Below are positions 1 to 8,600 of a stretch of DNA of 64,000 bases, one piece after another. This stretch comes from Chitinophaga sp. GbtcB8. GTDB lineage: Bacteria; Bacteroidota; Bacteroidia; Chitinophagales; Chitinophagaceae. How positions within the stretch are numbered: position 1 is the stretch's first letter; every line of letters begins with the position of its first letter. The notes under the pieces are model-generated. The model saw only the letters and a list, made by a program, of their open reading frames with translations, had not been told where the DNA came from and ran no database searches. A program made the position numbers and the translations under genes. The DNA is taken from assembly GCF_019091455.1 (NCBI RefSeq), contig NZ_JAGXJN010000035.1, positions 1 through 64,000 on the forward strand, given 5' to 3'.

Positions 1-77
1 ACAACGCTACTTAAAGCGCCTTATAGGTGGTTCACTTTGCGCCGGAATGGTGGTTCACTTTGTCCGGAATTTACACA
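1..77. mobile_element. End of an IS21-like insertion sequence
   Basis: Two tandem copies of a ~22-bp motif, GGTGGTTCACTTTG followed by CGCCGGAA or TCCGGAA, occupy about 26-48 and 49-70, followed by TTTACACA ending in CA. Multiple short terminal repeats close to a CA end are typical of IS21-family elements. The neighbouring polyprenyl synthetase reading frame stops being recognisable exactly here. The transposase genes would lie left of the window, so family assignment rests on the end structure only. The exact boundary is one of the CA dinucleotides at 74-79. Confidence 0.55.
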
Positions 78-585
78 CATTCAATGGCTGCGCTTCCTGG
101 TCAAGGTCCATTTGCTGGCCTTCACACACGGCCCTTGCCGCTTCATTGAACAGGTGGATGACCTTTTGCTTGTGCCGGCCCTGTATGCGGTTCAGGTAAT
201 CGTAGGCATACAGCAGCAATGTATCGCCGGTGAGGATGGCGGTGGGCGCGCTGTACTTAATATGCAGGGCAGGTTTGCCACGGCGCAACGGCGCCGCTTC
301 CATTACATCATCATGCGCCAGCGTAAAATTATGAAACAGCTCCAGGGCATTGGCAGCCAGGAAAGCATCCATTTGCAGGGGACCAATGAGCACATTCCCC
401 ATCAGGCATAAAACAGGATGGATACGTTTGCCGCCGCTCCTTAACAGGTAGTCAATGGCGTTATACAGGTTAACAGGTGTCTGGGGAAAAAGCCGGTCGT
501 TGAACTGGTTTTCAAAGGCAGCCAGCAACACATCAAAGGAGTGGGCAACAGCGGCTGTATTTTCAACAGGGAGAGGGGGTTCCAT
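78..585 (-). pseudogene. Polyprenyl synthetase, truncated by insertion
   Basis: The N-terminal ~170 residues match a trans-isoprenyl diphosphate synthase (chain elongation of isoprenoid diphosphates in the cytoplasm): a GGKRIHPVL motif near residue 51, then the first Asp-rich region HDDVMEAAPLRRGKP near residue 91, and GQQMDLDQE near residue 156. Family members are about 320 residues, so the second half, including the second Asp-rich motif needed for catalysis, is missing. Homology ends at about position 78, where the IS21-like end begins; the open frame then runs a few junk residues to a stop at 55. The first Asp motif reads DDVME rather than the usual DDxxD. The gene is probably inactive; the lost half may lie beyond the IS, left of the window. 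The ATG at 585 is a good family start. Confidence 0.75.
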
Positions 586-647
586 AGTTTCTGGTTTTTA
601 CCAAGATACCCCCTCCCGCCTGAAATAAGATTGCAGTAAGGCTTACA

Positions 648-1655
648 TCATTTTTGTAATACCATTACATTGTTCATCATAAAAGTGCTGCCGCCACTGG
701 TAACCATGTTGTACACTTTTTGTACGCCGCCGGCAGCCTCTGATCTATTGAATACGGTAAAGGTTTCATAAGTATGGGTGGCTTCATCCAGGCAAAGCAC
801 CTGCTCACCTGCTGTAATTTCCCCGATCGTTTTTTTACCGGTAGCCGTCATCATGGGATGATTGGGCGTGGCCTGCAGCACTTTACTGTGCAGCGTTACC
901 AGGTTACCGGACGCAGTTTGCTGTTCATGTGCAGCTATCACCAGCAGGCTGGTAATGGCATAGTTCTCCGCATCGTGCACAACCAGCTCCTTTACCTTCA
1001 CTGTGTTGGGCTGCTGCGTAACGGGATCAATGGTGATCACCTCATCACCGGGCTGAATATTTCTCAATTCTTTTTTAGCGCCATTAGCCATAGCCACTTC
1101 CTGGTTGCCCGGGAAGCAAATGTTATTGCTGTAAGTGGCAGATTCTTCTTTCAGGTTCTTACCGCCGCTGGCAGCTTTGTATTGCTGAAAGCCAAACTCT
1201 TTGGATAATACGTAAGACAGCTTCAGCACAAAGTTCTTTTCTTCTTTGTCGATGCTGTGAATATCTTCAAAATATTTTTCCCATATTTCTCCCGTTGCAC
1301 GGAAACCCGGTAGCACGGCGGTGTACAGCGTTCCTTTTTCATTGGTATAATAGATCATAGTGCCCAGCTCCTGCATACCATCTTTAGCTACCAGCTTATA
1401 AAGATCGATCCGTTTCTTCAGGCCGTCATCGCCGGTAATAAAATAAGGCTTGCGCATTTCATAGCGGTCCAGCACATAGGTATTATCAAACTTTACATAG
1501 GTATCGTTATCCAGGTCTTTTACCTTGAATGTTTTTGCCTTTGTATATTCTTCCATGGTAAGCGCACGGGCAGCAGCAGGTGCAGCAGCGCCTCCCTGGG
1601 CATGTACATTATAATAGCTGCACAGCAGTAACAGGGCGATAATAATCTTTTGCAT
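648..1655 (-). CDS. Secreted protein with C-terminal Hint domain
   Basis: 335 residues with a clear signal peptide (residues 1-19, cleavage after VHA). Residues 20-175 form an unrecognised domain rich in charged residues. Residues 178-335 form a Hint (Hedgehog/intein) domain: it opens with the nucleophile Cys180 in CFPGNQEV, has QPGDEVITID at 201-210, the block-B motif TPNHP at 263-267, and a final beta segment ending VMVLQK. There is no terminal Asn, so inteins' Asn cyclisation is not expected; Hedgehog-like thioester cleavage at Cys180 is conceivable. The Hint domain is the last thing in the protein, with no toxin behind it. It starts 20 bp after the aminotransferase gene on the same strand, so the two are probably co-transcribed. 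Function is unknown. Confidence 0.85.
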   Translation of the reverse strand: MQKIIIALLLLCSYYNVHAQGGAAAPAAARALTMEEYTKAKTFKVKDLDNDTYVKFDNTYVLDRYEMRKPYFITGDDGLKKRIDLYKLVAKDGMQELGTMIYYTNEKGTLYTAVLPGFRATGEIWEKYFEDIHSIDKEEKNFVLKLSYVLSKEFGFQQYKAASGGKNLKEESATYSNNICFPGNQEVAMANGAKKELRNIQPGDEVITIDPVTQQPNTVKVKELVVHDAENYAITSLLVIAAHEQQTASGNLVTLHSKVLQATPNHPMMTATGKKTIGEITAGEQVLCLDEATHTYETFTVFNRSEAAGGVQKVYNMVTSGGSTFMMNNVMVLQK

Positions 1656-1675
1656 AAACTTCAGTAATAAATAAA

Positions 1676-2845
1676 TTATGATAACTCTTTAAATGCAGCG
1701 GCAAAAATTTCCATTTCATCCATGCGGCCAATGCTGATGCGGCACCAGTCCTTCCCGTTCACCATCCAGTTGCGCAGGGCTACGCCACGCTTCATCATTT
1801 CATCTACAAAACGCGTCCCCTCCATCTTTAAAGGGAACATGGCAAAATTGGTAACAGAAGGAATATATTCATAACCTTCTTCCTTTAATGTTTTATACAG
1901 GAAATCTTTGCTGGCCAGCGTTTTCTTCAGGGCTTCTGCCAGGAAGGGTTTGTCCTGGTAAGATGCAATAGCGGCATATAATGCCGGTGCAGAAATGGCG
2001 TATTGATCTTTGGTGAACATGCTTATTTTTTCCAGCATATCCGGCTGCGCCATTACATAACCAACACGCAAACCTGCAAACCCATAAAGTTTGGAGAAGG
2101 TGCGGGCTACAATTACATTCTGCCCGTTCTTCACACAACCAACCATGGTGGATGCCTGCGGATCCGGTAAATAATCTATGTAGGCCTCATCCACAAACAC
2201 GGTTACTTTTTTGGACACACGTTCGCAAAAGGCCTTCAGCTTTTCTGTATCCACAGCAGTGGCGGTAGGATTGTTGGGATTGCAAACGTATACCAGCTTA
2301 GTATTGGCATTCACCGCCTTTTCCATGGCATCCAGGTCCAGCTTGTATTCTGCGGTAAGCGGTACTTTTACCCATTGCGCGCCTATTTTTTCTGCGCTTT
2401 TAGGCAGATCGTCATAGGTAGGGTCACCGGTTACCACGTTGCCCCCATCTTTACAACAATAAATAGCCGTGGCCATTAATAAGGGCGATGAGCCTGCGCT
2501 TAACAAGATCATATCTTTCCCCACCCCTTCATAGCTGGTTATTTTATCTTCCAGGTCGGTGAGGTGCATGAAGGGATATTGGTAGCTGTTGGCCAGGCTG
2601 TCAATAATAGCCTGCTTGGCTTTATCTGAAGGACCAAAAGGATTTTCATTGGCAAAAAGGCGGGCCTTTATTTCCACCGGTATGCGGCGTGCAAATTCAG
2701 CATCTGTGAGCTGGCCCGGGGAGGCATGTTTGATGGTAGTGGCAGAAACGGCTGCTACGCCATTCAATGTTCCTGTCAGGAAAGGAAGGCTTCCCGTAAA
2801 CAGTGCACTGGTCTTTAACCAGTGACGACGATTCATGGTTGACAT
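1676..2845 (-). CDS. Exported class I/II aminotransferase, HisC-like, Tat signal
   Basis: 389 residues. The PLP-dependent fold I aminotransferase core is complete: ANENPFGPS at 65-73, SAGSSPLL at 116-123, NPNNPT at 189-194, DEAY at 219-222 and the Schiff-base lysine K252 in SKLYGFAGLRVGY. It most resembles histidinol-phosphate aminotransferases, but an N-terminal NRRHWLKTSALF twin-arginine motif with a hydrophobic stretch (residues 5-33) predicts folded export by the Tat pathway, so the substrate is probably a periplasmic amino acid or amine rather than histidinol phosphate. It lies between a Tat-exported amine oxidase gene upstream and the Hint protein gene, on one strand. The ATG at 2845 keeps the full Tat signal; an in-frame ATG three codons later is equally possible. 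Confidence 0.85.
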   Translation of the reverse strand: MSTMNRRHWLKTSALFTGSLPFLTGTLNGVAAVSATTIKHASPGQLTDAEFARRIPVEIKARLFANENPFGPSDKAKQAIIDSLANSYQYPFMHLTDLEDKITSYEGVGKDMILLSAGSSPLLMATAIYCCKDGGNVVTGDPTYDDLPKSAEKIGAQWVKVPLTAEYKLDLDAMEKAVNANTKLVYVCNPNNPTATAVDTEKLKAFCERVSKKVTVFVDEAYIDYLPDPQASTMVGCVKNGQNVIVARTFSKLYGFAGLRVGYVMAQPDMLEKISMFTKDQYAISAPALYAAIASYQDKPFLAEALKKTLASKDFLYKTLKEEGYEYIPSVTNFAMFPLKMEGTRFVDEMMKRGVALRNWMVNGKDWCRISIGRMDEMEIFAAAFKELS

Positions 2846-2877
2846 AAGCGTTTAGAATTTACAGGTTGGTGATATTA

Positions 2878-2919
2878 GCTGAAAGCTGAAAGCCGAAAGC
2901 ATAAAGCATAAAGCTGATT
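2878..2919. repeat. Heptamer array GCnnAAA, left arm
   Basis: Six contiguous 7-nt units: GCTGAAA, GCTGAAA, GCCGAAA, GCATAAA, GCATAAA, GCTGATT. It is the inverted partner of the GCTTTnn array at 3117-3151, with a REP-like palindrome between them. It lies just upstream of the aminotransferase gene. Confidence 0.85.
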
Positions 2920-2985
2920 GTGTTTTGCTTCCAGGATGTTTTGCTTAAACTTTTATTGTTTTAAATGATTATCCGCTTTCATATA

Positions 2986-3055
2986 CCAATCGCGTCATTG
3001 CCAGGAGCAAAGTAAAGCCGGGGCTTGTGGGGCGACGAAGCAATGACGTGATTGG
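2986..3055. repeat. REP-like palindromic element
   Basis: A 16-bp inverted repeat, CCAATCGCGTCATTGC at 2986-3001 and GCAATGACGTGATTGG at 3040-3055 (one mismatch), encloses 38 nt containing CCGGGGCTTGTGGGGCGACGA. The GTCATTGC...GACGAAGCAATGAC design resembles dispersed REP-type palindromes in many bacterial genomes. No coding capacity. Confidence 0.7.
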
Positions 3056-3090
3056 ACAAACTATTCGCACTATTCTATCCGCTCCATTAA

Positions 3091-3151
3091 GCATTCAGCA
3101 TTACGCACTACAAAAAGCTTTATGCTTTCTGCTTTGCGCTTTATGCCTTCG
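3091..3151. repeat. Two adjoining heptamer arrays, right arm
   Basis: GCATTCA, GCATTAC, GCACTAC occupy 3091-3111, a second word with the same 7-nt period. After 5 nt come GCTTTAT, GCTTTCT, GCTTTGC, GCTTTAT and the weaker GCCTTCG at 3117-3151, the reverse complement of the 2878-2919 word. The array runs into the 3' end of the amine oxidase gene, whose stop codon (3141-3143) lies in the fourth GCTTT unit. Confidence 0.8.
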
Positions 3152-4718
3152 GATACGCCAGCCGCTGATCCGTTACCCGCGCATGCACGGCTGTTACGAC
3201 GCTCCTGGCGGATTCAAAGGCCCCTGCCATCCAGGCATTCAGGTAAGTCATATGCTCACCGGCAAAGTATACCTGTTTATCCGGCTGCAGCATGGCCTTG
3301 TATAAAGTTTGCCGGGTTTCTGCATTATACAGCGCCCAGCCACCCATGCTATACGGTGTTTTATGCCAGCTGATGGAAAACCCCGTCTCAAATTCCTTCA
3401 TGTACTGCGGATGTATCAAACTGCCTTTTTCCAGCGCCAGCTGCTGCCGTTGCTGTAATGATAAAGCGCTTACCTTATCTGCAGTTTCATGAAAGTTATA
3501 ATAGCCGATCAGGATGCCTTTCTTTCCTAAATAATCGTTGGATGGATAGAAGATCTGGGTCAATTCATTGTTCGTGTGTGTAATGCCGCCGTAAATATGC
3601 TCGTCTTCTTCCCAGAAACGACGTTTGAACTGCAGTCCCATTTTGCCGGTAATCATATAAGGGATATAATCTATTGCCCGGCTAACATCCGATGAAAAGT
3701 TGTGTTGTATATTACTCAGCACCGGCAAAGGAAGGGTGCATATGCAAAGATCGCCTTCCAGCTGCTTTTCACCAAATTTGTCCTTATAGGTGATCTTCAC
3801 CCCTTCCGGCTGGTTTTGTATGGCGCTTACCTCACAGCCAAACCGGATCAGCGGCGCCACCTTTTTCTCCAGCGCTTTAGCGATCATGTCATTACCGCCA
3901 ATGGCCTGGAACATGGTCATCTGCAGCTCATAGGTATATTCCGCTACATTGTAAAAGTCAGGATCCATTAAGCCGGATTGGATAATATCAGCCAGCTTGT
4001 ACGGATCGGCTATTTTACCGGCCTTGTCGCCTGCGCCGGCATCTTCAATGTAACCGCGGCGGTTAGAGGCTTTGTAGAGCTTATCTATATCCAGCCCGCC
4101 TTCTGCGCGCAGGTATTCAATGATCTTTTGTGCATCTTCTTTGGTAAGACCGGCATCTACCTGGTGCTGGTCAATAGCTTTGGCCAGCATTTCCGTGATA
4201 TAGCCCCGCACATCGTTATGTATTTCCCGTATGCGGATCTTTTTATTGGACAGCGGGCCTTTGCCTTCACTGAAATAATAGGCTGCTTCGTTTACATTAT
4301 TATACACCTGTATGGGCACACCCAGCTCTTTGCAATAATGCAGTGTAAGCGCATGGTGGTGCGGAATACGGGAAGGCCCTGCATTGAAATACAATCCCTC
4401 ATCAAATTGGGCCGTTTGCAGCGGCTGTCCTGTCTCCTGTAAGGTGGCACCTTTACGAATGCTCCAGCAACGGCCGCCGGCACGGTTGCGCGCTTCCAAT
4501 ATGGTGCAACGGTAACCCAACTTGCCTAATTCGTAGGCAGCTGTCATACCGGACAGGCCTGCGCCTAAAATAATGATGTGTTTGTTCTTACCATTACCTG
4601 TTAGCTCAAAAGCATGTGCAGGGGCTGGTTTTAGTAATCCCAGGGCCATCATGGCCGGGTAAGCGGCAATGGCTGATTTGCCGGCTGTTGTTAAAAATTC
4701 CCTTCTTGAAATTGGCAT
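3141..4718 (-). CDS. Exported flavin monoamine oxidase / L-amino-acid oxidase, Tat signal
   Basis: 525 residues. An SRREFL twin-arginine motif with a hydrophobic segment up to APAHA (residue ~36) predicts Tat export, fitting a protein that folds around FAD before export. The dinucleotide motif GAGLSGMTAAYELG is at 52-65, with EARNRAGGRCWS at 75-86. The C-terminal FAD motif YFAGEHMTYLNAWMAGA follows GWALYNAETRQ. The length suits the amine oxidase family, which oxidises amines or L-amino acids to imines and yields hydrogen peroxide. The gene is on the strand of the Tat-exported aminotransferase but 295 bp upstream, separated by repeat arrays, so joint transcription is uncertain. Substrate cannot be told from sequence. 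Confidence 0.87.
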   Translation of the reverse strand: MPISRREFLTTAGKSAIAAYPAMMALGLLKPAPAHAFELTGNGKNKHIIILGAGLSGMTAAYELGKLGYRCTILEARNRAGGRCWSIRKGATLQETGQPLQTAQFDEGLYFNAGPSRIPHHHALTLHYCKELGVPIQVYNNVNEAAYYFSEGKGPLSNKKIRIREIHNDVRGYITEMLAKAIDQHQVDAGLTKEDAQKIIEYLRAEGGLDIDKLYKASNRRGYIEDAGAGDKAGKIADPYKLADIIQSGLMDPDFYNVAEYTYELQMTMFQAIGGNDMIAKALEKKVAPLIRFGCEVSAIQNQPEGVKITYKDKFGEKQLEGDLCICTLPLPVLSNIQHNFSSDVSRAIDYIPYMITGKMGLQFKRRFWEEDEHIYGGITHTNNELTQIFYPSNDYLGKKGILIGYYNFHETADKVSALSLQQRQQLALEKGSLIHPQYMKEFETGFSISWHKTPYSMGGWALYNAETRQTLYKAMLQPDKQVYFAGEHMTYLNAWMAGAFESARSVVTAVHARVTDQRLAYPKA

Positions 4719-4880
4719 TTTCCCAATTACATTATTAAATAATCTATGTTCTTAAGTTAATCAAAAAAAGGCAGTTGATGATCATTTTTTATACGAGTGA
4801 ATTTATATGAGCAAATACGGTAATACAATTGAAATTGCACTGGCATGCTTCTTGAAACCCTCTATTAAAATCTACATTAT

Positions 4881-5201
4881 ATGAACACGATCAAAAACAT
4901 CCGGACCCTTTTATTTGCCGCAGCTATTGGCATAGCCGGCACCCTTATTACGTCCAATACATATGCACAGGTAGATACCGTTATCAAAAAAGTAGGCAAC
5001 ACCGGTAAAAAGGTTGGCCACAAAACCGCTTCTGTTGCGGTGAAAGGCGCTTCCAAGGTTACTGATAAAACCTACAAGGGCAAGCAAGGCCCCAACGGCG
5101 AAACCGTGTACATTGATAAAATGGACCGCAAGTACATTGTGGATGATAAGGGCAAAAAAGTATACCTGAAAAAATCAGAGATCAGTGATAAGCCGGAATA
5201 A
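4881..5201 (+). CDS. Small secreted lysine-rich protein, unknown function
   Basis: 106 residues. The signal peptide covers residues 1-29 (hydrophobic LLFAAAIGIAGTLI, cleavage after TYA). The mature protein is short and strongly basic, with repeated small Lys-rich turns (VGNTGKKVGHKT, KGASKVTDKTYKGKQG) and a C-terminal YIDKMDRKYIVDDKGKKVYL segment that looks like two short beta strands. No family recognised. It is followed after 14 bp by another small gene on the same strand, so the two are likely co-transcribed. The direction is opposite to the flanking amine oxidase. Confidence 0.75.
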   Translation: MNTIKNIRTLLFAAAIGIAGTLITSNTYAQVDTVIKKVGNTGKKVGHKTASVAVKGASKVTDKTYKGKQGPNGETVYIDKMDRKYIVDDKGKKVYLKKSEISDKPE

Positions 5202-5215
5202 TTAAATGACCGCTT

Positions 5216-5656
5216 ATGAAACAAATGCAGCAAACCATTGAACAGTTCTTTAAGGACTATGAAAAAAGATTTGCCGAAGGACTGGCTGGTAAGGCCGATG
5301 TAGCTGCTACCACAGCAGTTTTTGCGGATTCCTTTATAGAAGCCAGTCCCCGGGGTGTGGTTTGTGGTAAAAATGATGATACATTCAGGGCATCCATTCC
5401 CAAAGGGTATGATTTTTACAAAAGCATTGGCATCAGCAGAATGAACATTGAGCATTTAATGGTGACGGCCCTGGACGATCTGCATTACATGGTTAAAGTA
5501 CGCTGGCAATCTTATTACCTTAAGGATGAGCGTGAGCTGCTGATAGAGTTTGATGTAACCTATTTTCTGCAACAGCAGCAGGAGCAGCTGAAGATCTTTG
5601 CCTATATCACCGGCGATGAACAGCAGCTCCTGAAAGAAAGAGGGGTGATATCATAG
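5216..5656 (+). CDS. NTF2/SnoaL-like small protein
   Basis: 146 residues, no signal peptide. The pattern of an amphipathic N-terminal helix (IEQFFKDYEKRFAEG), a middle region with FADSFIEASPRGVV, and C-terminal strands (HYMVKVRWQSYYL, LLIEFDVTYFL, LKIFAYI) fits the cone-shaped NTF2/SnoaL fold, a scaffold used for diverse ligand-binding roles. Function is not known. Its last 6 bp overlap the 3' end of the large minus-strand fusion gene, a tail-to-tail overlap of stop codons. Confidence 0.65.
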   Translation: MKQMQQTIEQFFKDYEKRFAEGLAGKADVAATTAVFADSFIEASPRGVVCGKNDDTFRASIPKGYDFYKSIGISRMNIEHLMVTALDDLHYMVKVRWQSYYLKDERELLIEFDVTYFLQQQQEQLKIFAYITGDEQQLLKERGVIS

Positions 5657-8600
5657 CGGAATATTTAATGGTGTTTGTACGGCCACTACATCATTTCCTT
5701 TACTGGCGGCAAGGTATAAACGATAAGAAGCGGCATCTTCCGGCATGCTGATCTTAATACTTGTACCCTGCCCCAGTTTTTTCATATACATCGCATTTCC
5801 CCAATGATCTGTTTTTACCAGGTGCCATTCAAAATGCCACAATGGTGAAGCAGGCGAAGCCAGTACCCAGTTTTTCCCGTTCTTTATAATAACCTGGTAA
5901 TTTAATACATCATCTGCCTTGGTTAGCTTAGAGGGCCGCAGGATATGCAGCTCCGGAAATGCCGTTTTGCCACCTAATCCCGCCCATTGATTTCCCAACT
6001 GGTAAAAAACAGGTCTGTAACGGCCAAGATGGTCCAGCAACCCATCAAACGTCAGGTAATCACGTTCGCCAACATCCTGCCAGTTGGTAATAAATGTTCC
6101 CACACGATGGTTGGCTAGCTGCTGGTATTGCGTTACCGGCACCTGGCTAAGAAAGTAAGGAACCGCCAAACTATTTAGCTGGTTTATACCAGCGGTATCC
6201 TGTGTAACGATCAATCCAAAAGCATCTATTTCCGGTAACTGCTGCTGCAAAGACCGTAGCACGGTTGCAAGCTGTTTGTTTGCGCTCACGTCCATGGTCA
6301 CCGGCCTTACAGGATCAATAGCTTTAATACGGCTCACCAGTTTTTTAAGCCAGGTAATATATGCCTGCTGATGGTATAAAAGCGTGGGTTTATAAAATTG
6401 TCCGGCCAGCCGCTGCCACAGCGTATCACCTATGTTCCAGGCAATTATGGCCTTGTTATCCTTCAGCTCGTTTACCGTGGCAATAACTTCATCTGCAGTA
6501 CGGTCCAGCTCTTTTTTATTACTCAGTACATCTGATACAGCAGGTACCCAAAAGGTATAATGCACCCGCATATTACATTGCCCTGCTACTGCCAGTATAT
6601 TCCGGTCGTATACACCGGGACCTGTGCGTTTAATGGTGTTAATGCCCAGGTGCTGCATCAGCCTTAAATCCCTGGTTATTTCCCGCCGGGTAAGGGTATA
6701 AAAATTCTTATACCACTGCTGCCCTTTCTGGTAATTGATGCCCCGTATTGTATCCGGGAGCCTGCGTTTTTCTTTGACAGGTGTGTTATATACAGAAAGA
6801 CCCGGAACAGGCGCATAAGCGCCTACTTCATGATAGCCTTTGGTAGATTGATAATTTGCCAGGTCAGTAAAATAAGCGCCGGGGTTATTCATCCGCCAGT
6901 TAAGCATCTGCGCGCCACTGTCAGCCGGCACATTACTATCTGTTGCTGAATTAAACAGCACTACCGCCTTTATTTCTTTATATGAGTTGCTGATGCCTTC
7001 AAAAAGACCGGATAACCATACGCGCTGGTTACCTGCTGCGCCCAGCGAGCCGGCTTCCGTTAGCATAACAGGAAAGCCTGAACGAAAGATGGGTTGCTGA
7101 TGAAAGGGCGCGTACAGCTCTTTAAAATCATACCATTTACCATCTCCGTTATAGCTGCCGTAATTCAGGCTGGTTACGCCTAACCAATCCACATAACCGG
7201 AGCCCGGGAAGTAAGCAGGTACTGCCGCTGCCTTCCAGGGGTTCCATACCCATACCACATTGCTCACCTGTTTACGCACAAAAAAATCATGCACATACTG
7301 CCAGGCGTTGATAAACTCCTGCGGGGTGTTATCCCCGCTTGGCGACCATGGATAAAAAGGATTATCTGCCTCATGTGCAAACCGCAGGTATACCGGCCGG
7401 TTAAGGGCTTTTAGCTGTGCCGCAAATTTTTCAAGGTAACGGTCAAAGATACCTTTAACCAGGTAGTGGAATACCTTTTTTTCCTGGCTTAGCGCTTCAT
7501 TATCTGCCGCGCATTTGAACAGGTGGGTCCAGGGCTCCCAGGTAATGAGGGGGTAAGCGCCGTTGTTGTAAATGGAATCTATCAGCGGCTGCGGCAAATA
7601 ACACCGTTCCTCATCCCCCCAGGGAATGTATAAGGAAACAATCCCAAAATGTGTATTATAATTTTGCTGGTAACGGTGTACCTGCTGCATGGATGTAAGG
7701 CCATTCGCAGCCGACGGGCTGAATATTCCTGAATAGAAAACATATTGTTTAAAAACACGCATGTTAACCGGCTGCGGGTACCGGGAGGCGCCGGTCAGAA
7801 AATGTAAGGCGGTAAAAGTGATCAGCAGCATAAATACCAGGGCAAACCTGCGGATGCCGGTATACACACCATGCCGGAAATACCACAATTGTCTTTTGAA
7901 CGACAGCCAGTAAAAGAACATGGGCTTTATGATAGCAAACCTTTCCTTAAAACGTTTCTGATCATTACGGCGGCTGATGATGATGTTAAACAACATGATA
8001 CAAAAGTTCATGCCGGCAATGCCCGCCATTACCCATGCATAAGGGTTCCAGTCTACATGCAGCCCGTAAAAAATAGCGCCCAGGGAAGCCAGCGCAATAA
8101 CGGCATTGGGAATATTAAGACGCCAGTTATCCGATTCCTTATCATCTTTGGGAGTAGGTATATAAGGTACTTTCTTGCGGATGATTGTATAAAAGAGCCC
8201 TAGTATATAGATCCACCAGGTACCGATCAGCAGCAGGCCACCCACTACATGGTTCCCCCTTTCATTCTCACCCATCACCCAGCGCTGCACAAAATGCCGT
8301 ATAACAAGGGTAGCGCTGATAAAAGGCAAGCCTGTTAATGCAAAAGATAACAGGTCCATGCGGAAGGGAATAAGACCCAGCGCCAGGGACAGGATGGGAA
8401 TTAAAAAATTAAGCAGGAATATAACACCGGAGAAATAATGAAATGGAATGGTGCCGTAATGCAGGCGCTGCGCCCAGGTGAACTGCTTAAATAAGCGGGG
8501 AAAAGTGGTGACCAGCAATTCAAAAGTTCCCCTTGCCCATTTTAATTGCTGTTTATAGTAAGCGGATAAAGTAGAAGGTACCAGCCCATAGGTAAGCACT

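Noticed and set aside
648..1655. Hint protein as a polymorphic toxin
   Set aside because: No toxin domain follows the Hint domain and no immunity gene is adjacent.
4841..4856. Sigma-54-like promoter TGGCATGCTTCTTGAA before the small secreted protein gene
   Set aside because: The -24 half matches but the essential GC of the -12 half is GA; likely chance.
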